Part shown: positions 1-8,217 of the stretch, in pieces
How the letters are laid out: each line of letters starts with the position of its first letter
How positions within the stretch are numbered: position 1 is the first letter of the stretch
From: JALYUA01 sp039933215
GTDB taxonomy: Bacteria > Acidobacteriota > Thermoanaerobaculia > UBA5066 > Gp7-AA6
Direction of reading: 5' to 3'
Length of the DNA stretch: 64,000 nucleotides
Assembly (NCBI GenBank): GCA_039933215.1
Contig: JBDTOO010000009.1
Location: forward strand, 10,549 to 74,548
Made by a program: the position numbers and the translations under genes
Notes under the pieces: generated by a model
Databases searched by the model: none
Seen by the model: only the letters and a program-made list of their open reading frames with translations
Told to the model about the DNA's origin: nothing

Positions 1-1202
1 AAGGCCTCCCGATCGAGAGTCAGGACCTCGCGCCCCTCGCGGGCAGCGAACCGCTCGAGGAAATGGCGCGCGAGCTTCGGGATGTCCTCGCGGCGGTCGC
101 GCAGGGGCGGCAAGACGATCTCGACGACCCGGAGCCGGTAGTAAAGGTCCTCGCGAAACTCGCCGCGGGCGATCCTCTCCGACAGCCGGGCGTTCGTCGC
201 GGCGAGCACGCGGACGTCGATCGGGATGCGACGGCGCCCCCCGACCCGTTCGATCTCCCGCTCCTGGAGGACGCGAAGCAGCTTGGCCTGGAGCGCGAGC
301 GGCATATCGCCGACTTCGTCCAGGAAGAGCGTGCCCTCGTGGGCGGCCTCGAAGCGGCCCGTTCGCGCCTCGACGCCCGTCGCCACTCCGCGTTCGATGC
401 CGAAGAGCTCCGACTCGAGCAGGCTCTCGGGCAGCGCCGCGCAGTTGATCGCCGAAAAGAGCTTCTCCGCGCGGTCGCTCCGCGCGTGGATCATCCGTGC
501 GACGAGCTCCTTGCCGGTCCCGCTCTCCCCGGTGATGAGGACGGACGTCCGCGACGGGGCCACCCGTCCGACGAGGTCCAGCACGCGGCGCGCGGCGGGA
601 GAGTCTCCGACGAAGAGGCGGCCGGCGGCAGACCGGCCCGTCTCGTCGAGAAGGCGCCGGTTCTCTTCCTCCAGCCGCTCGCGATCCCGGGTCAGCCGCT
701 CGAGATGACGCCGATTCTCGATCGCCATCCCGGACAGTCCGGCGAGCGACGTGATGAATCTCCCGTCCTCGTCGTCGAACCCCGCTTTCCCGCCGCGCCG
801 CAGCTCCTTGTCGGCGAGGATCAGGACCCCGACGGTCCGGCCGCCCGCCCGAATGGAGACCCCGATCGCGGCCGAAACGAGGCTCCGCAGGAGGCGAAAG
901 GCGTCGCGCCGGACGGCCGTCTCGGAGCGCAGGAGCTCGCCGACGAACTCGTCCTCGGCGAGTACGGCTTCGGAGGGCCGCCTCGGAAAGCCGACGATCG
1001 CCTCGGCGCGGCGCGCGCCGCCCTCGCCGAACGTGGCGAGGTAGCCGCGGGAGGCGTCCAGAACGCCGACAGCGCGGCCGAGGACGTCTTCGACCAGGGC
1101 CTGTTCGTCGGGAAGCGAGCCCAGAGACAGGCCCGCGTCGTAGAGAGTCTCGAGGAGAAGGAGCTTGTGTTGAGTTTCGAACTCAGCCGCCCGGTCGGTC
1201 AC
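1..1202 (-). CDS. Sigma-54-dependent activator with GAF domain, 3' end cut by window edge
   Basis: Only about 400 N-terminal residues are visible; the C-terminal HTH would lie beyond the left edge. The visible part has a GAF-type sensory region (about residues 15-170), a short coiled linker and an AAA+ core: Walker A GESGTGKE at 225-232 and Walker B FLDEVGDM around D295/E296. The family uses ATP hydrolysis to remodel sigma-54 RNA polymerase. The loop that should read GAFTGA reads GVATGV at 272-277, so sigma-54 contact is uncertain. The GTG start overlaps the TGA of the upstream TPR gene (GTGA), which implies translational coupling. With the SpoIIE gene further upstream this looks like a signalling operon. 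An AAA+ regulator that no longer contacts sigma-54 is the alternative. Confidence 0.88.
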   Translation of the reverse strand, partial: MTDRAAEFETQHKLLLLETLYDAGLSLGSLPDEQALVEDVLGRAVGVLDASRGYLATFGEGGARRAEAIVGFPRRPSEAVLAEDEFVGELLRSETAVRRDAFRLLRSLVSAAIGVSIRAGGRTVGVLILADKELRRGGKAGFDDEDGRFITSLAGLSGMAIENRRHLERLTRDRERLEEENRRLLDETGRSAAGRLFVGDSPAARRVLDLVGRVAPSRTSVLITGESGTGKELVARMIHARSDRAEKLFSAINCAALPESLLESELFGIERGVATGVEARTGRFEAAHEGTLFLDEVGDMPLALQAKLLRVLQEREIERVGGRRRIPIDVRVLAATNARLSERIARGEFREDLYYRLRVVEIVLPPLRDRREDIPKLARHFLERFAAREGREVLTLDREA

Positions 1203-2602
1203 CGGGACGCGGCTTGCACCTTCTCCCGATGCATCTCGGCCACCGCCAGCTCCGCGGAACGGCTCGGTGCCCAGCTGGGATTCCATTTGTGGTTCTCCGC
1301 GAGGAGCCGGTCCGCCCGGTCGAGGTCGCCCTTGCGGGCGAGAAGCTCGGCGAGGCCGGCGCGGCCCTCATACACCCACCGACGCGATTCGAAATCCGAC
1401 CAGGGATTCGGGGGATTGACCATCTGCGCGAAGAGCGCATTGGCTTCGTCGATCTTTCCTCGGGCCAGTTTCGTCCGCGCATAGACGAAGTTCCAGAAGG
1501 GCCAGTAGGGCTTCCGGTCGGTGCCCTTCAGCTCCTTGGCCACGAGGGACTCCCACTGCTTCTTCGCCGCCAGGAGGTCGCGGTCCGCGTCCGCGAGACG
1601 ACCCTCCTGCAGGGCGAGGATGCCCCGCGCCGAGAGGGACCCGACCTCCCAGTGCGCGTCGTAGGTCTTGTCGTGCGGCAGGGCCTGGGCCTGGGTCGCG
1701 ATGTCTCTCGCGAGAGGCAGGTTGCCGGCCATCGCCGCCACGCGGAAGGCCTTCATGAGGTTCTCGACCCGCCCGCCGTCGGTGATCGACTCGCGCGACG
1801 CGCGGATGTAGTTGTCGACGGACTTCTGCACGTCGCCCTTGCCTTCGTAGGCGACCCCGAGATGCCCGTAGGACTCGAAGAAGTCCGGCTTGCGCTTCAG
1901 GGCCTCCGTCAGGTTGGCGATCGCCTCGTCGTAGTGCCCCGAGAAAGCCTGGATCTCTCCGAGGCTGTCATAGGGATTGGCCTGATCCGGCGCCATGAAC
2001 TGGTACTTCTTGAGGTTTTCGATCGCCTTGTCGTAGTCGCCCCGGTAGCCGTAGTAGTAGCCGATCTGGTTGTAGGCGTCCGCGTTGTTCGGCTCCCGCG
2101 CCAGCACCTCGCCGAAGATCTGAAAGGCGCGCTCCGAATGGCCCGCGTCGAACTCCGCCCTCGCAAGGATCTGCGCCGCGCGGATGTCTCCGGGGTATCT
2201 GGCGTGGATCGCCCGGGCGATGTCGTTGTAGCGCTTCATGCTCTGGTCGTTCATCGCCTGCATCAGGTCGACATGCAGACGCTCGTGATCCGTCAGACGG
2301 CCGCGCTCACGGTTCGCCCGGGCCGTCAGCGCGAGGCGCTGGGCCTTTTCCGAGTTGCGGGCGAGGCCCACCATGGCCATGGCGAACTGCGGGTCGAGCT
2401 CCAGGGCGCGGGCGAATCCCACCCGGGCCTCCTTGAAGTAGAACCGGCGCTCGTTCTCGATCGCCTCGCGCCAGGCCTGATAGGCCTCGTCGGAGGAGGT
2501 CGTGACCTCCCGGGAGCTCTTCGAGTACACGGCTGCCGCCCCGGCCGCCGCGAGAAGCAGCAGGATCACCGCCGAGACCTTCCAGGCTCGTCCAACTCTC
2601 AT
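1199..2602 (-). CDS. Membrane-anchored TPR-repeat protein
   Basis: A 467-residue protein. It starts with a short basic stretch and one hydrophobic segment (about residues 9-27) that should anchor it in the inner membrane or act as an uncleaved signal. The rest is alpha-helical with about five to six tetratricopeptide repeats, clearest where PNNADAYNQIGYYYGYRGDY and the following PDQANPYDSLGEIQ segment occur. TPRs mediate protein-protein contacts, and no enzyme motif is visible. The ATG at 2602 is chosen because AGGAGG lies 5 bases before it; an in-frame GTG at 2608 would overlap that site. The gene sits 43 bases after the SpoIIE gene and overlaps the next gene by GTGA, so it may be an adaptor in the same pathway (inference). 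Confidence 0.85.
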   Translation of the reverse strand: MRVGRAWKVSAVILLLLAAAGAAAVYSKSSREVTTSSDEAYQAWREAIENERRFYFKEARVGFARALELDPQFAMAMVGLARNSEKAQRLALTARANRERGRLTDHERLHVDLMQAMNDQSMKRYNDIARAIHARYPGDIRAAQILARAEFDAGHSERAFQIFGEVLAREPNNADAYNQIGYYYGYRGDYDKAIENLKKYQFMAPDQANPYDSLGEIQAFSGHYDEAIANLTEALKRKPDFFESYGHLGVAYEGKGDVQKSVDNYIRASRESITDGGRVENLMKAFRVAAMAGNLPLARDIATQAQALPHDKTYDAHWEVGSLSARGILALQEGRLADADRDLLAAKKQWESLVAKELKGTDRKPYWPFWNFVYARTKLARGKIDEANALFAQMVNPPNPWSDFESRRWVYEGRAGLAELLARKGDLDRADRLLAENHKWNPSWAPSRSAELAVAEMHREKVQAASR

Positions 2603-2645
2603 GGTCACCTCCTGATACGTCCGGCACCCTCCGGGGTTTCACGGT

Positions 2646-5255
2646 TCATTCGACCCTCAGGAACAGAAACGTCATGTCGTCGTACTGTTCGGCTCCGGAC
2701 ACGTGTCCGCGGATGTCCGAGAGGATCCCCTGGGCGATCTCCTCGAGGGATCCGGAGGCATGGCGGGCCAGAGAGACCATCAGGCTCTCCTCCCCGAAGG
2801 GATTCATGGCCTCGTCCATGGCCTCCGAGAAGCCGTCCGTGTAGAAGAAGATGAGGTCTCCGCGCCGGAGGTACATTTCGCACGTGTCGTACGGCACCTC
2901 GCGGAAGGCACCCAGGGGGAGCCGGTGCTCCGGGGGATCGAGGAACTGCGGCCCCCCGTCCCCCGTCCGGATCAGGATGGGGAGCGGCTGGCCTCCGATC
3001 GAGTAGCGCAGGCTCATCGACTGCGGATCGAGCAGGAAGTACCCGAGCGACACGAACATGCGCCGCTTGATCGAGTAGATCCTGCGATTCGACTCCTGGA
3101 ACAGGATGCCGGGGTCCCGCGTCGTGAGCGCCCGGGAGTACACGATCTCCTTCGAGGCGACCATCAGGAGCGAGGCGGGGACGGACTTGCCCGAGACGTC
3201 GCCGATCACGATCCCGAGTTGGCCGTCGTCGAAGGGGATGAAGTCGTAGAAGTCGCCGCCGACCACCTTCGCGGGAAGGCTCCCGCCGAAGAACTGGACG
3301 CCCGGCACCTCGGGGAGCGATCGGGGCAGGAGGCTGATTTGGATGTCCCGCGCGATGTCCAGGTCGCGCCGAAGCTCCGCCTGCCGGGTCATCTCGTCGT
3401 GGAGAAGGGCGGTCTCGATCGCCAGCGCGGACTGGTTCGCGAGTGTCGAGAGCAGCGCCTCGTCGTCCCGGTCGAATCTCTCTCCAGACAGCTTCTCCTT
3501 GAGCGCCAGGATCCCCATCAGGCGGTCCCGATAGGCCAGCGGGACGACCATGCGGAATCCTTCCGCGATCAGGCGGTCCCGGAATGCCTCGCTCTCGGAG
3601 TCGGCGAAGTAGACGGAGAGCTCTTCGACCCGGACCGGCTTTCCCTCCTGCCTCAGGATCCTTCGGACGACGGCCGAAGGCGGCACCCGATCTTCGCGGC
3701 GGCCGCGACGCTCCAGGAATCCGTCCCGGTCGCGCAGCCAGATCGACGCCTTCTCGAGGCGCATCGTCCCCGCGACGCTCGCCGTCAGATAGTCGGCGAT
3801 CTTGCCGAGATCGAGCTCTCCCGTGATCGCCTCGCTCATCTCGAGGAGGGCGGACTGGTAGTCGAACTTGTCGCGGAAGAACAGCTTGTCGAGAGGCGTC
3901 TGGATGCGGCGGCGCACGAACTCGAAGAGCGGCAGGACCACCAGGAAGAACCCGAAGTTGAAAACGGCCGACGATCCCGGCCGGGACCGCGCGAAGACGG
4001 CGTTGGCCGCGGCGATGGCGACCGCGTAAAAGCCGAAGAGGATCGCCGTCGTGATCGCGTAGAGAAACGTCCGCCGCACGACGAAGCGGATGTTCAACAT
4101 CTGGAACCTCACGATCGCGTACGCGAAGGTGAGAGGGATGAAGATCATCGGAACGATGCCGTAGAAGACGTATTCGTCGGTGTTGAACGCGGAAGGCAGC
4201 ACGATGCCGAGGAGCAGGTACGGCACCGTCCCGAGGATCGTGCCCACGAAGACGTGGAAGGCCTGCCGGCGCTCCCGGGCGTCCGGGAGGGTGAACGCCG
4301 AGTGAGCGAGAGAGGCGAGGCCCAGGATCAGGTAGTCCCCGAGAAGTGCCCAGGAGGAGAGCGGCGCGCCGGAAAGGATCGTGACGTCGTTGCTCCCCCG
4401 CAGCTGGCGGAACACGTCGTAAAGGAAGACGACGGGGGGAATCGCGTAGAGCAGGTAGAGGAGACCCGGGCTCGCCGACAGAAAATTCTGGAACCAGGTC
4501 TTCCATCGGGGCGGGTCCTGGCCGGTCCATTCGTCGGACTGGGCGAAATGGAATCGCTTCGGACGGGGAAAGATCAGGAAGAAGTGGAGGAACACCGCGG
4601 GAAGCAGGAAGAGGCTGACGGTCCCCGTGTTCTGCACGAAGACGTCGATCCACCAGTACGAGGCCGGCCGCAGGCGGCAGACGAAAAAGAGCATGAAGAG
4701 GACACAGAGGAGAAAGAAGATCCGGGCGGCGCGGTCCTCGGGTCGCTTTCGGAAGACGAAGAACCCGATGAAGAAAAAGAGAAATCCGAGGACCGCCGCG
4801 TAGAGATAGGTCTTGCCGCCGAGCCGCTCCGAGGAGAGGCGCACGGCGACCGTGCGCACCTCGCCCGCGTTCTCTCCGACGCGGACGCCCGACGGGCACG
4901 GCCCGCGCCGGACCAGGTACGGGACGCTCTCCCCTACCCGGTGCTTGCGCAGCTCGGCCGAAGCGTCCGAGATCGAGTTGACGAGGTTTTTGCCGATGCC
5001 GAGCACGCAATCCCCGGGCGGGATGCCCGCCTTGGCGGCCGGACCTCCGGGCGTCGCCGCCCGTATGTCGATCCCCTTGCGGCTGTACGGCATCGGGACG
5101 ATCCCGTCGTACGGCCGCGCGGAGAACATGTCCGCAATCGAGGCCACCGCGATGGCGAGCCCGATGAAGCCGATGGCGTAGAACCAGCCCCGGAGAGAAG
5201 ACTCTCCCGTGACCTGGGTCTCGTCCGGAAGCGAGGCCGGGTTCCTGCGTGCCAT
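2646..5255 (-). CDS. PDZ-multi-helix membrane-GAF-SpoIIE/PP2C serine phosphatase
   Basis: An 869-residue signalling phosphatase. In order: one membrane helix (about 24-42), a PDZ-like domain outside the membrane (about 62-118; GGPAAKAGIPPGD), a block of about eight hydrophobic helices (150-475) containing the HFFLIFPR landmark, a GAF domain (about 500-640), and a C-terminal SpoIIE-type PP2C phosphatase with GGDFYDF, IGDVSGKSVPASL and FYTDGFSEA metal-binding motifs. The family removes phosphate from Ser/Thr on partners such as anti-sigma-factor antagonists, but no such partner gene is in view. The open frame reaches a TTG at 5309; the ATG at 5255 is preferred, though neither has a strong ribosome site. 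It heads a unit with the TPR protein and sigma-54 activator. The histidine kinase at 37764-40511 has the same N-terminal architecture. Confidence 0.92.
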   Translation of the reverse strand: MARRNPASLPDETQVTGESSLRGWFYAIGFIGLAIAVASIADMFSARPYDGIVPMPYSRKGIDIRAATPGGPAAKAGIPPGDCVLGIGKNLVNSISDASAELRKHRVGESVPYLVRRGPCPSGVRVGENAGEVRTVAVRLSSERLGGKTYLYAAVLGFLFFFIGFFVFRKRPEDRAARIFFLLCVLFMLFFVCRLRPASYWWIDVFVQNTGTVSLFLLPAVFLHFFLIFPRPKRFHFAQSDEWTGQDPPRWKTWFQNFLSASPGLLYLLYAIPPVVFLYDVFRQLRGSNDVTILSGAPLSSWALLGDYLILGLASLAHSAFTLPDARERRQAFHVFVGTILGTVPYLLLGIVLPSAFNTDEYVFYGIVPMIFIPLTFAYAIVRFQMLNIRFVVRRTFLYAITTAILFGFYAVAIAAANAVFARSRPGSSAVFNFGFFLVVLPLFEFVRRRIQTPLDKLFFRDKFDYQSALLEMSEAITGELDLGKIADYLTASVAGTMRLEKASIWLRDRDGFLERRGRREDRVPPSAVVRRILRQEGKPVRVEELSVYFADSESEAFRDRLIAEGFRMVVPLAYRDRLMGILALKEKLSGERFDRDDEALLSTLANQSALAIETALLHDEMTRQAELRRDLDIARDIQISLLPRSLPEVPGVQFFGGSLPAKVVGGDFYDFIPFDDGQLGIVIGDVSGKSVPASLLMVASKEIVYSRALTTRDPGILFQESNRRIYSIKRRMFVSLGYFLLDPQSMSLRYSIGGQPLPILIRTGDGGPQFLDPPEHRLPLGAFREVPYDTCEMYLRRGDLIFFYTDGFSEAMDEAMNPFGEESLMVSLARHASGSLEEIAQGILSDIRGHVSGAEQYDDMTFLFLRVE

Positions 5256-5340
5256 TTTGCGCTGCTTACACCCGCGAAACGCCGATGTTAATCGGAAAAG
5301 TCCTTCCAACGCCGGATGATGCGGCCCGTCACGGTTCCGC

Positions 5341-5346
5341 TATCCT
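5341..5346 (+). promoter_or_regulatory. Candidate -10 box of tmk
   Basis: TATCCT lies 9 bases before the tmk ATG with no Shine-Dalgarno sequence between. It is one of a series of similarly placed TANNNT boxes that would give leaderless or near-leaderless transcripts. No convincing -35 is visible. Confidence 0.35.
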
Positions 5347-5355
5347 GCGCCCTGC

Positions 5356-5976
5356 ATGCCATTCTTGACGTTCGAAGGGGTCGAAGGTTGCGGCAAGACG
5401 ACCCAGCTCGCGCGCGCCGCGGCCCGGCTGCGGGAGCGGAACTTCGACGTCGTCGAGACCCGCGAGCCCGGGGGCACCGAAATCGGCGAGAAGATCCGCG
5501 ACATCTTGATGGACGTCGGAAACTCCGGGCTGGACGCCGGCGCAGAGTGGCTGCTCCTCGAAGCCGACCGCCGGCAGCACGTGTCGCAGGTGCTACAGCC
5601 GGCACTCGAGAGGGGCGCGTTCGTCCTCTGTGACCGGTACAGCGACTCGACGGAGGCCTACCAGGCCAACGGCCGGGGACTCGATTCCGGCGCGGTGGCT
5701 TTCGTCGATGCGATCGCCCGCCAGGGGCTCACGCCCGACCTGACGCTGATCTACGACCTCGACCCGGCGGTCGGCCTGCAGCGCGCGCGGGGACGCGACG
5801 GGCGGGACGGACGATTCGAGTCCTCCGACATGGGATTCCACGAGAGGGTCCGGGGGGCATACCTCGCGATCGCGCGCCGCGAGCATCTGCGGGTCCGCCT
5901 TCTCTCGGGCGACGGTCCCCCCGACGAGATCTTTGAAGCCACCTGGACGGCGATCTCCGAGCGATTCGGAATTTGA
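5356..5976 (+). CDS. tmk: Thymidylate kinase
   Basis: A 206-residue dTMP kinase that phosphorylates dTMP to dTDP with ATP. The P-loop is EGVEGCGKTT near the N-terminus, followed by the substrate-binding TREPGGTEIGE segment, the CDRYSDST motif and an Arg-rich LID (RARGRDGRDGRFES). Length and motif order match the family. The stop codon overlaps the TTG start of the next gene (TTGA), and that gene encodes the DNA polymerase III delta-prime subunit. The tmk-holB pairing is a common bacterial arrangement, which supports both calls. Confidence 0.97.
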   Translation: MPFLTFEGVEGCGKTTQLARAAARLRERNFDVVETREPGGTEIGEKIRDILMDVGNSGLDAGAEWLLLEADRRQHVSQVLQPALERGAFVLCDRYSDSTEAYQANGRGLDSGAVAFVDAIARQGLTPDLTLIYDLDPAVGLQRARGRDGRDGRFESSDMGFHERVRGAYLAIARREHLRVRLLSGDGPPDEIFEATWTAISERFGI

Positions 5977-6917
5977 GCGCGTCGGACCGGCTCGAACGCC
6001 TCGCCGAGCGCCCCGGCTCCTTTCCGGGCGCCCTCCTCCTCGCGGGACCGTCCGCCGACGGGGTGGACGCGGAGGCCCGCCGCCTCGCCGCCCGGCTGCT
6101 GTGCCCGGGCGACGATCCGAACGGTTCGTGCGACTCCTGCCGCCGCGTCGCCGCCGGGACGCACCCCGACCTGCTGGTCGTCGAGCCGGAGGGCGTCGCC
6201 ATCAAGGTCGACCGCGTCCGCCAGGCGCTCGTCTTCGCGGCGGGGCGTCCCTACGAAGCGGCGCGCCGCGTCGCGCTGGTGCTGCGGGCGGAGAAGCTCG
6301 GCGTCGAATCGGCAAACGCCCTCCTGAAGGCACTGGAGGAGCCGGGCGACTGCGTCCGCTGGATCCTCACGACGGAGAGGCCGGAGTCCCTGCTGATCAC
6401 GATCCGGTCGCGGTGCGTCACGGCGCTCGTCCCGGCGCCGTCCCGCGGCGAGCGCGCCGCGGCCTGGAAGGCGCGCGGCTTTTCGGAAGAGGACGCGGCC
6501 GATCTCGCGCTTTTCGGCGTTGCCGACGCCGAAAAGGAGGACGCGGAGGAAGAGCTCGTGAGGCGGAGGGCCGCGCGCGAGCGCGTGGTCCTCGCCGTTG
6601 CCGGCGCCGTCTCGGACGGCGGCGCGGCCCAGGCGGTGCTGCTCGCCGAAGTGCTGTCGAAGTCGGACCGCGCGTCGGCGGGCCTGCTGGCGGAGGTGCT
6701 GGCCGACGCGGCGCTCGCCGCCGCCGGCACGCCCGAGCGCATGCGACACCGCGCGCTGGGCGGGCCGATCGCCGGGATCGCGGCGCGCCGCTCGAGCGAG
6801 GCCCTCCGCAACGCGGCCGTGGCGGCCGCCGACGCGCCCGAGGACAGCCGGCGCGGCAACCGGCGGCTTCACTTCGAGGCCCTCCTCCTGAAGCTCGTCC
6901 TCGCGGGCCGGGACTGA
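5973..6917 (+). CDS. holB: DNA polymerase III delta-prime subunit
   Basis: A 314-residue clamp-loader subunit of the AAA+ fold. It helps load the beta sliding clamp at primed DNA. Visible features are the zinc-binding cysteine cluster CPGDDPNGSCDSCRR, the NALLKALEEPG segment typical of delta-prime/DnaX proteins, and TTERPESLLITIRSRC, which carries the conserved SRC element. The N-terminal P-loop region is degenerate, as usual for a non-hydrolysing delta-prime subunit. Translation most likely starts at a TTG that overlaps the tmk stop. The C-terminal third is poorly conserved and alanine-rich. Confidence 0.93.
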   Translation: MSASDRLERLAERPGSFPGALLLAGPSADGVDAEARRLAARLLCPGDDPNGSCDSCRRVAAGTHPDLLVVEPEGVAIKVDRVRQALVFAAGRPYEAARRVALVLRAEKLGVESANALLKALEEPGDCVRWILTTERPESLLITIRSRCVTALVPAPSRGERAAAWKARGFSEEDAADLALFGVADAEKEDAEEELVRRRAARERVVLAVAGAVSDGGAAQAVLLAEVLSKSDRASAGLLAEVLADAALAAAGTPERMRHRALGGPIAGIAARRSSEALRNAAVAAADAPEDSRRGNRRLHFEALLLKLVLAGRD

Positions 6918-6944
6918 GGCCGCCGGGAGGCGCTCCCGTCGCGG

Positions 6945-6980
6945 AAAAATGAAACGGGCGGCGCCAACGCCGCCCGTTTC
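6945..6980 (-). terminator. Bidirectional hairpin terminator
   Basis: A perfect 13-bp stem (6951-6963 with 6968-6980) closes a CCAA loop. Read on the minus strand it is followed by ATTTTT and lies 20 bases after the PEGA-gene stop, so it fits a rho-independent terminator for that gene. It may also stop tmk-holB transcripts, but there is no U-tract in that direction. Confidence 0.82.
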
Positions 6981-6999
6981 CGAATCCGATGCGAGTCGC

Positions 7000-8082
7000 T
7001 CAGCGGCCGAGGGAGATCGTCACCGACTCCATCTTGCCGACCTCGACCGTCACTTCGCTCGACTTGTCCCGGTATCCCGGCCGGGAGACCGTCACGGTGT
7101 GCTTGCCGGGCGCCACCACGATCCCTCGATCCATGGAGGAAACCTCGTCCGCCGAGCCGACGAACCGGTCGTCGACGTAAACCACGGCGTCCGACGGCTC
7201 GACGGAGATCTTCAGGCGTCCCCGATCCCGGCGCCCTTCCGGGCGTGCCGAAACCGAGACGTCCGGGCGGCGGTCACTGCGCCGCCAGTCCTCGGACGGC
7301 CGGGCCACGGGGGGCCGCTCGTCCCGATCCCGGTCCGCGTCGCGATCGGCATCCGCCGTGCGGTCATCGCGGTCGTCGCCTTCGTCCGAGCGGCCTTCGA
7401 TCTCACGGCCCATGTCTCCCTCACGACCCATGTCTTCGTCCCGGGTTCCGGGGCGCCGATCCTCGTCGCCGCGGCCGACGTACGGTCGCGCCACCTCGCG
7501 GTCGGAACGCTTGGCGAAGAACCGCGGAACGTCTCCTTCGAGCTTCGGCGGGTCGCTCTGAGCCCGAGCGCTGGCGCCGTGCCGCAGCTTGTCGTCGACC
7601 TTGAGCTGCACGCCCGCCCGGGCGCGCACCTCGATCGTCTTCGTCTCGTATCCGTTCAGTCGGAACTCGAGCCGGTAACGGCCCGGCCGCAGGTACAGCT
7701 TGTCGGGAAAGCCGTCGAAATCATCGGCCGTTCCGATGTACTGGCCATCGAGGTAGACCCGGGCCTCTTCCGGCGCCACGTCGGTCTTCACCGATGCCCA
7801 ATTCGCGTCCGTGTATCCGTAGCCCCCCGGGTAATACCCGGAGTAGCCGTAGTAGCCGCCGTAGTAGCCCGGCAAGCCCCAGCCCAGCCCCCAGTAGGGG
7901 CGATAAAAAACCCGCCCTCCGAACCCGCCGTGGAAGCCCCCGTGAAATCCTCCGCGGAAGGCGCTCCGCCCCGAGTTCCCGCCGTGGCGCGTCTCGGCCG
8001 ATGCGGTCGCGGGGCTGGCGGTGAGGCACAGCGCCGCCAGCGCCGCGATCCCGAGTCCCATCGTCAACTTCTGCTTCTTCAT
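7000..8082 (-). CDS. Exported protein with two PEGA domains
   Basis: A 360-residue protein with a clear signal peptide (MKKQKLTMGLGIAALAALC then SPATASA). A Gly/Tyr/Trp-rich segment (about residues 50-85, with repeated GYYG-type motifs) precedes a first PEGA-like domain (about 90-160; YLDGQYIGTADDF, LRPGRYRLEF, NGYET). A very charged Asp/Arg linker follows. A second PEGA domain forms the C-terminus (LKISVEPSDAVVYVDDRFVG, APGKHTVTVSRPGY). PEGA domains are beta-sandwich modules of surface proteins; no enzyme is seen. The ATG at 8082 has GGAGAA about 9 bases upstream. It lies downstream of the glycan cluster on the same strand, so an envelope role is plausible but unproven. Confidence 0.85.
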   Translation of the reverse strand: MKKQKLTMGLGIAALAALCLTASPATASAETRHGGNSGRSAFRGGFHGGFHGGFGGRVFYRPYWGLGWGLPGYYGGYYGYSGYYPGGYGYTDANWASVKTDVAPEEARVYLDGQYIGTADDFDGFPDKLYLRPGRYRLEFRLNGYETKTIEVRARAGVQLKVDDKLRHGASARAQSDPPKLEGDVPRFFAKRSDREVARPYVGRGDEDRRPGTRDEDMGREGDMGREIEGRSDEGDDRDDRTADADRDADRDRDERPPVARPSEDWRRSDRRPDVSVSARPEGRRDRGRLKISVEPSDAVVYVDDRFVGSADEVSSMDRGIVVAPGKHTVTVSRPGYRDKSSEVTVEVGKMESVTISLGR

Positions 8083-8217
8083 GTCATGTTTCTCCCGCTC
8101 CAGAGCAAAGCAATCCGGGGGCCACACCACCGCGGGGAGGCGCCGTCCGTAAGTCGCGTCCGGCGAAGGAATTGACGGCCGTCCCTTCGAGGGGGTCTCC
8201 GGCGGGATGACCTCCGC

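Noticed and set aside
1214..5291. Long plus-strand open frames opposite the TPR and SpoIIE genes (1214-2854, 2703-5291)
   Set aside because: Their translations are Arg/Glu-rich with no domain, and they mirror the codons of the minus-strand genes, which have clear domains.
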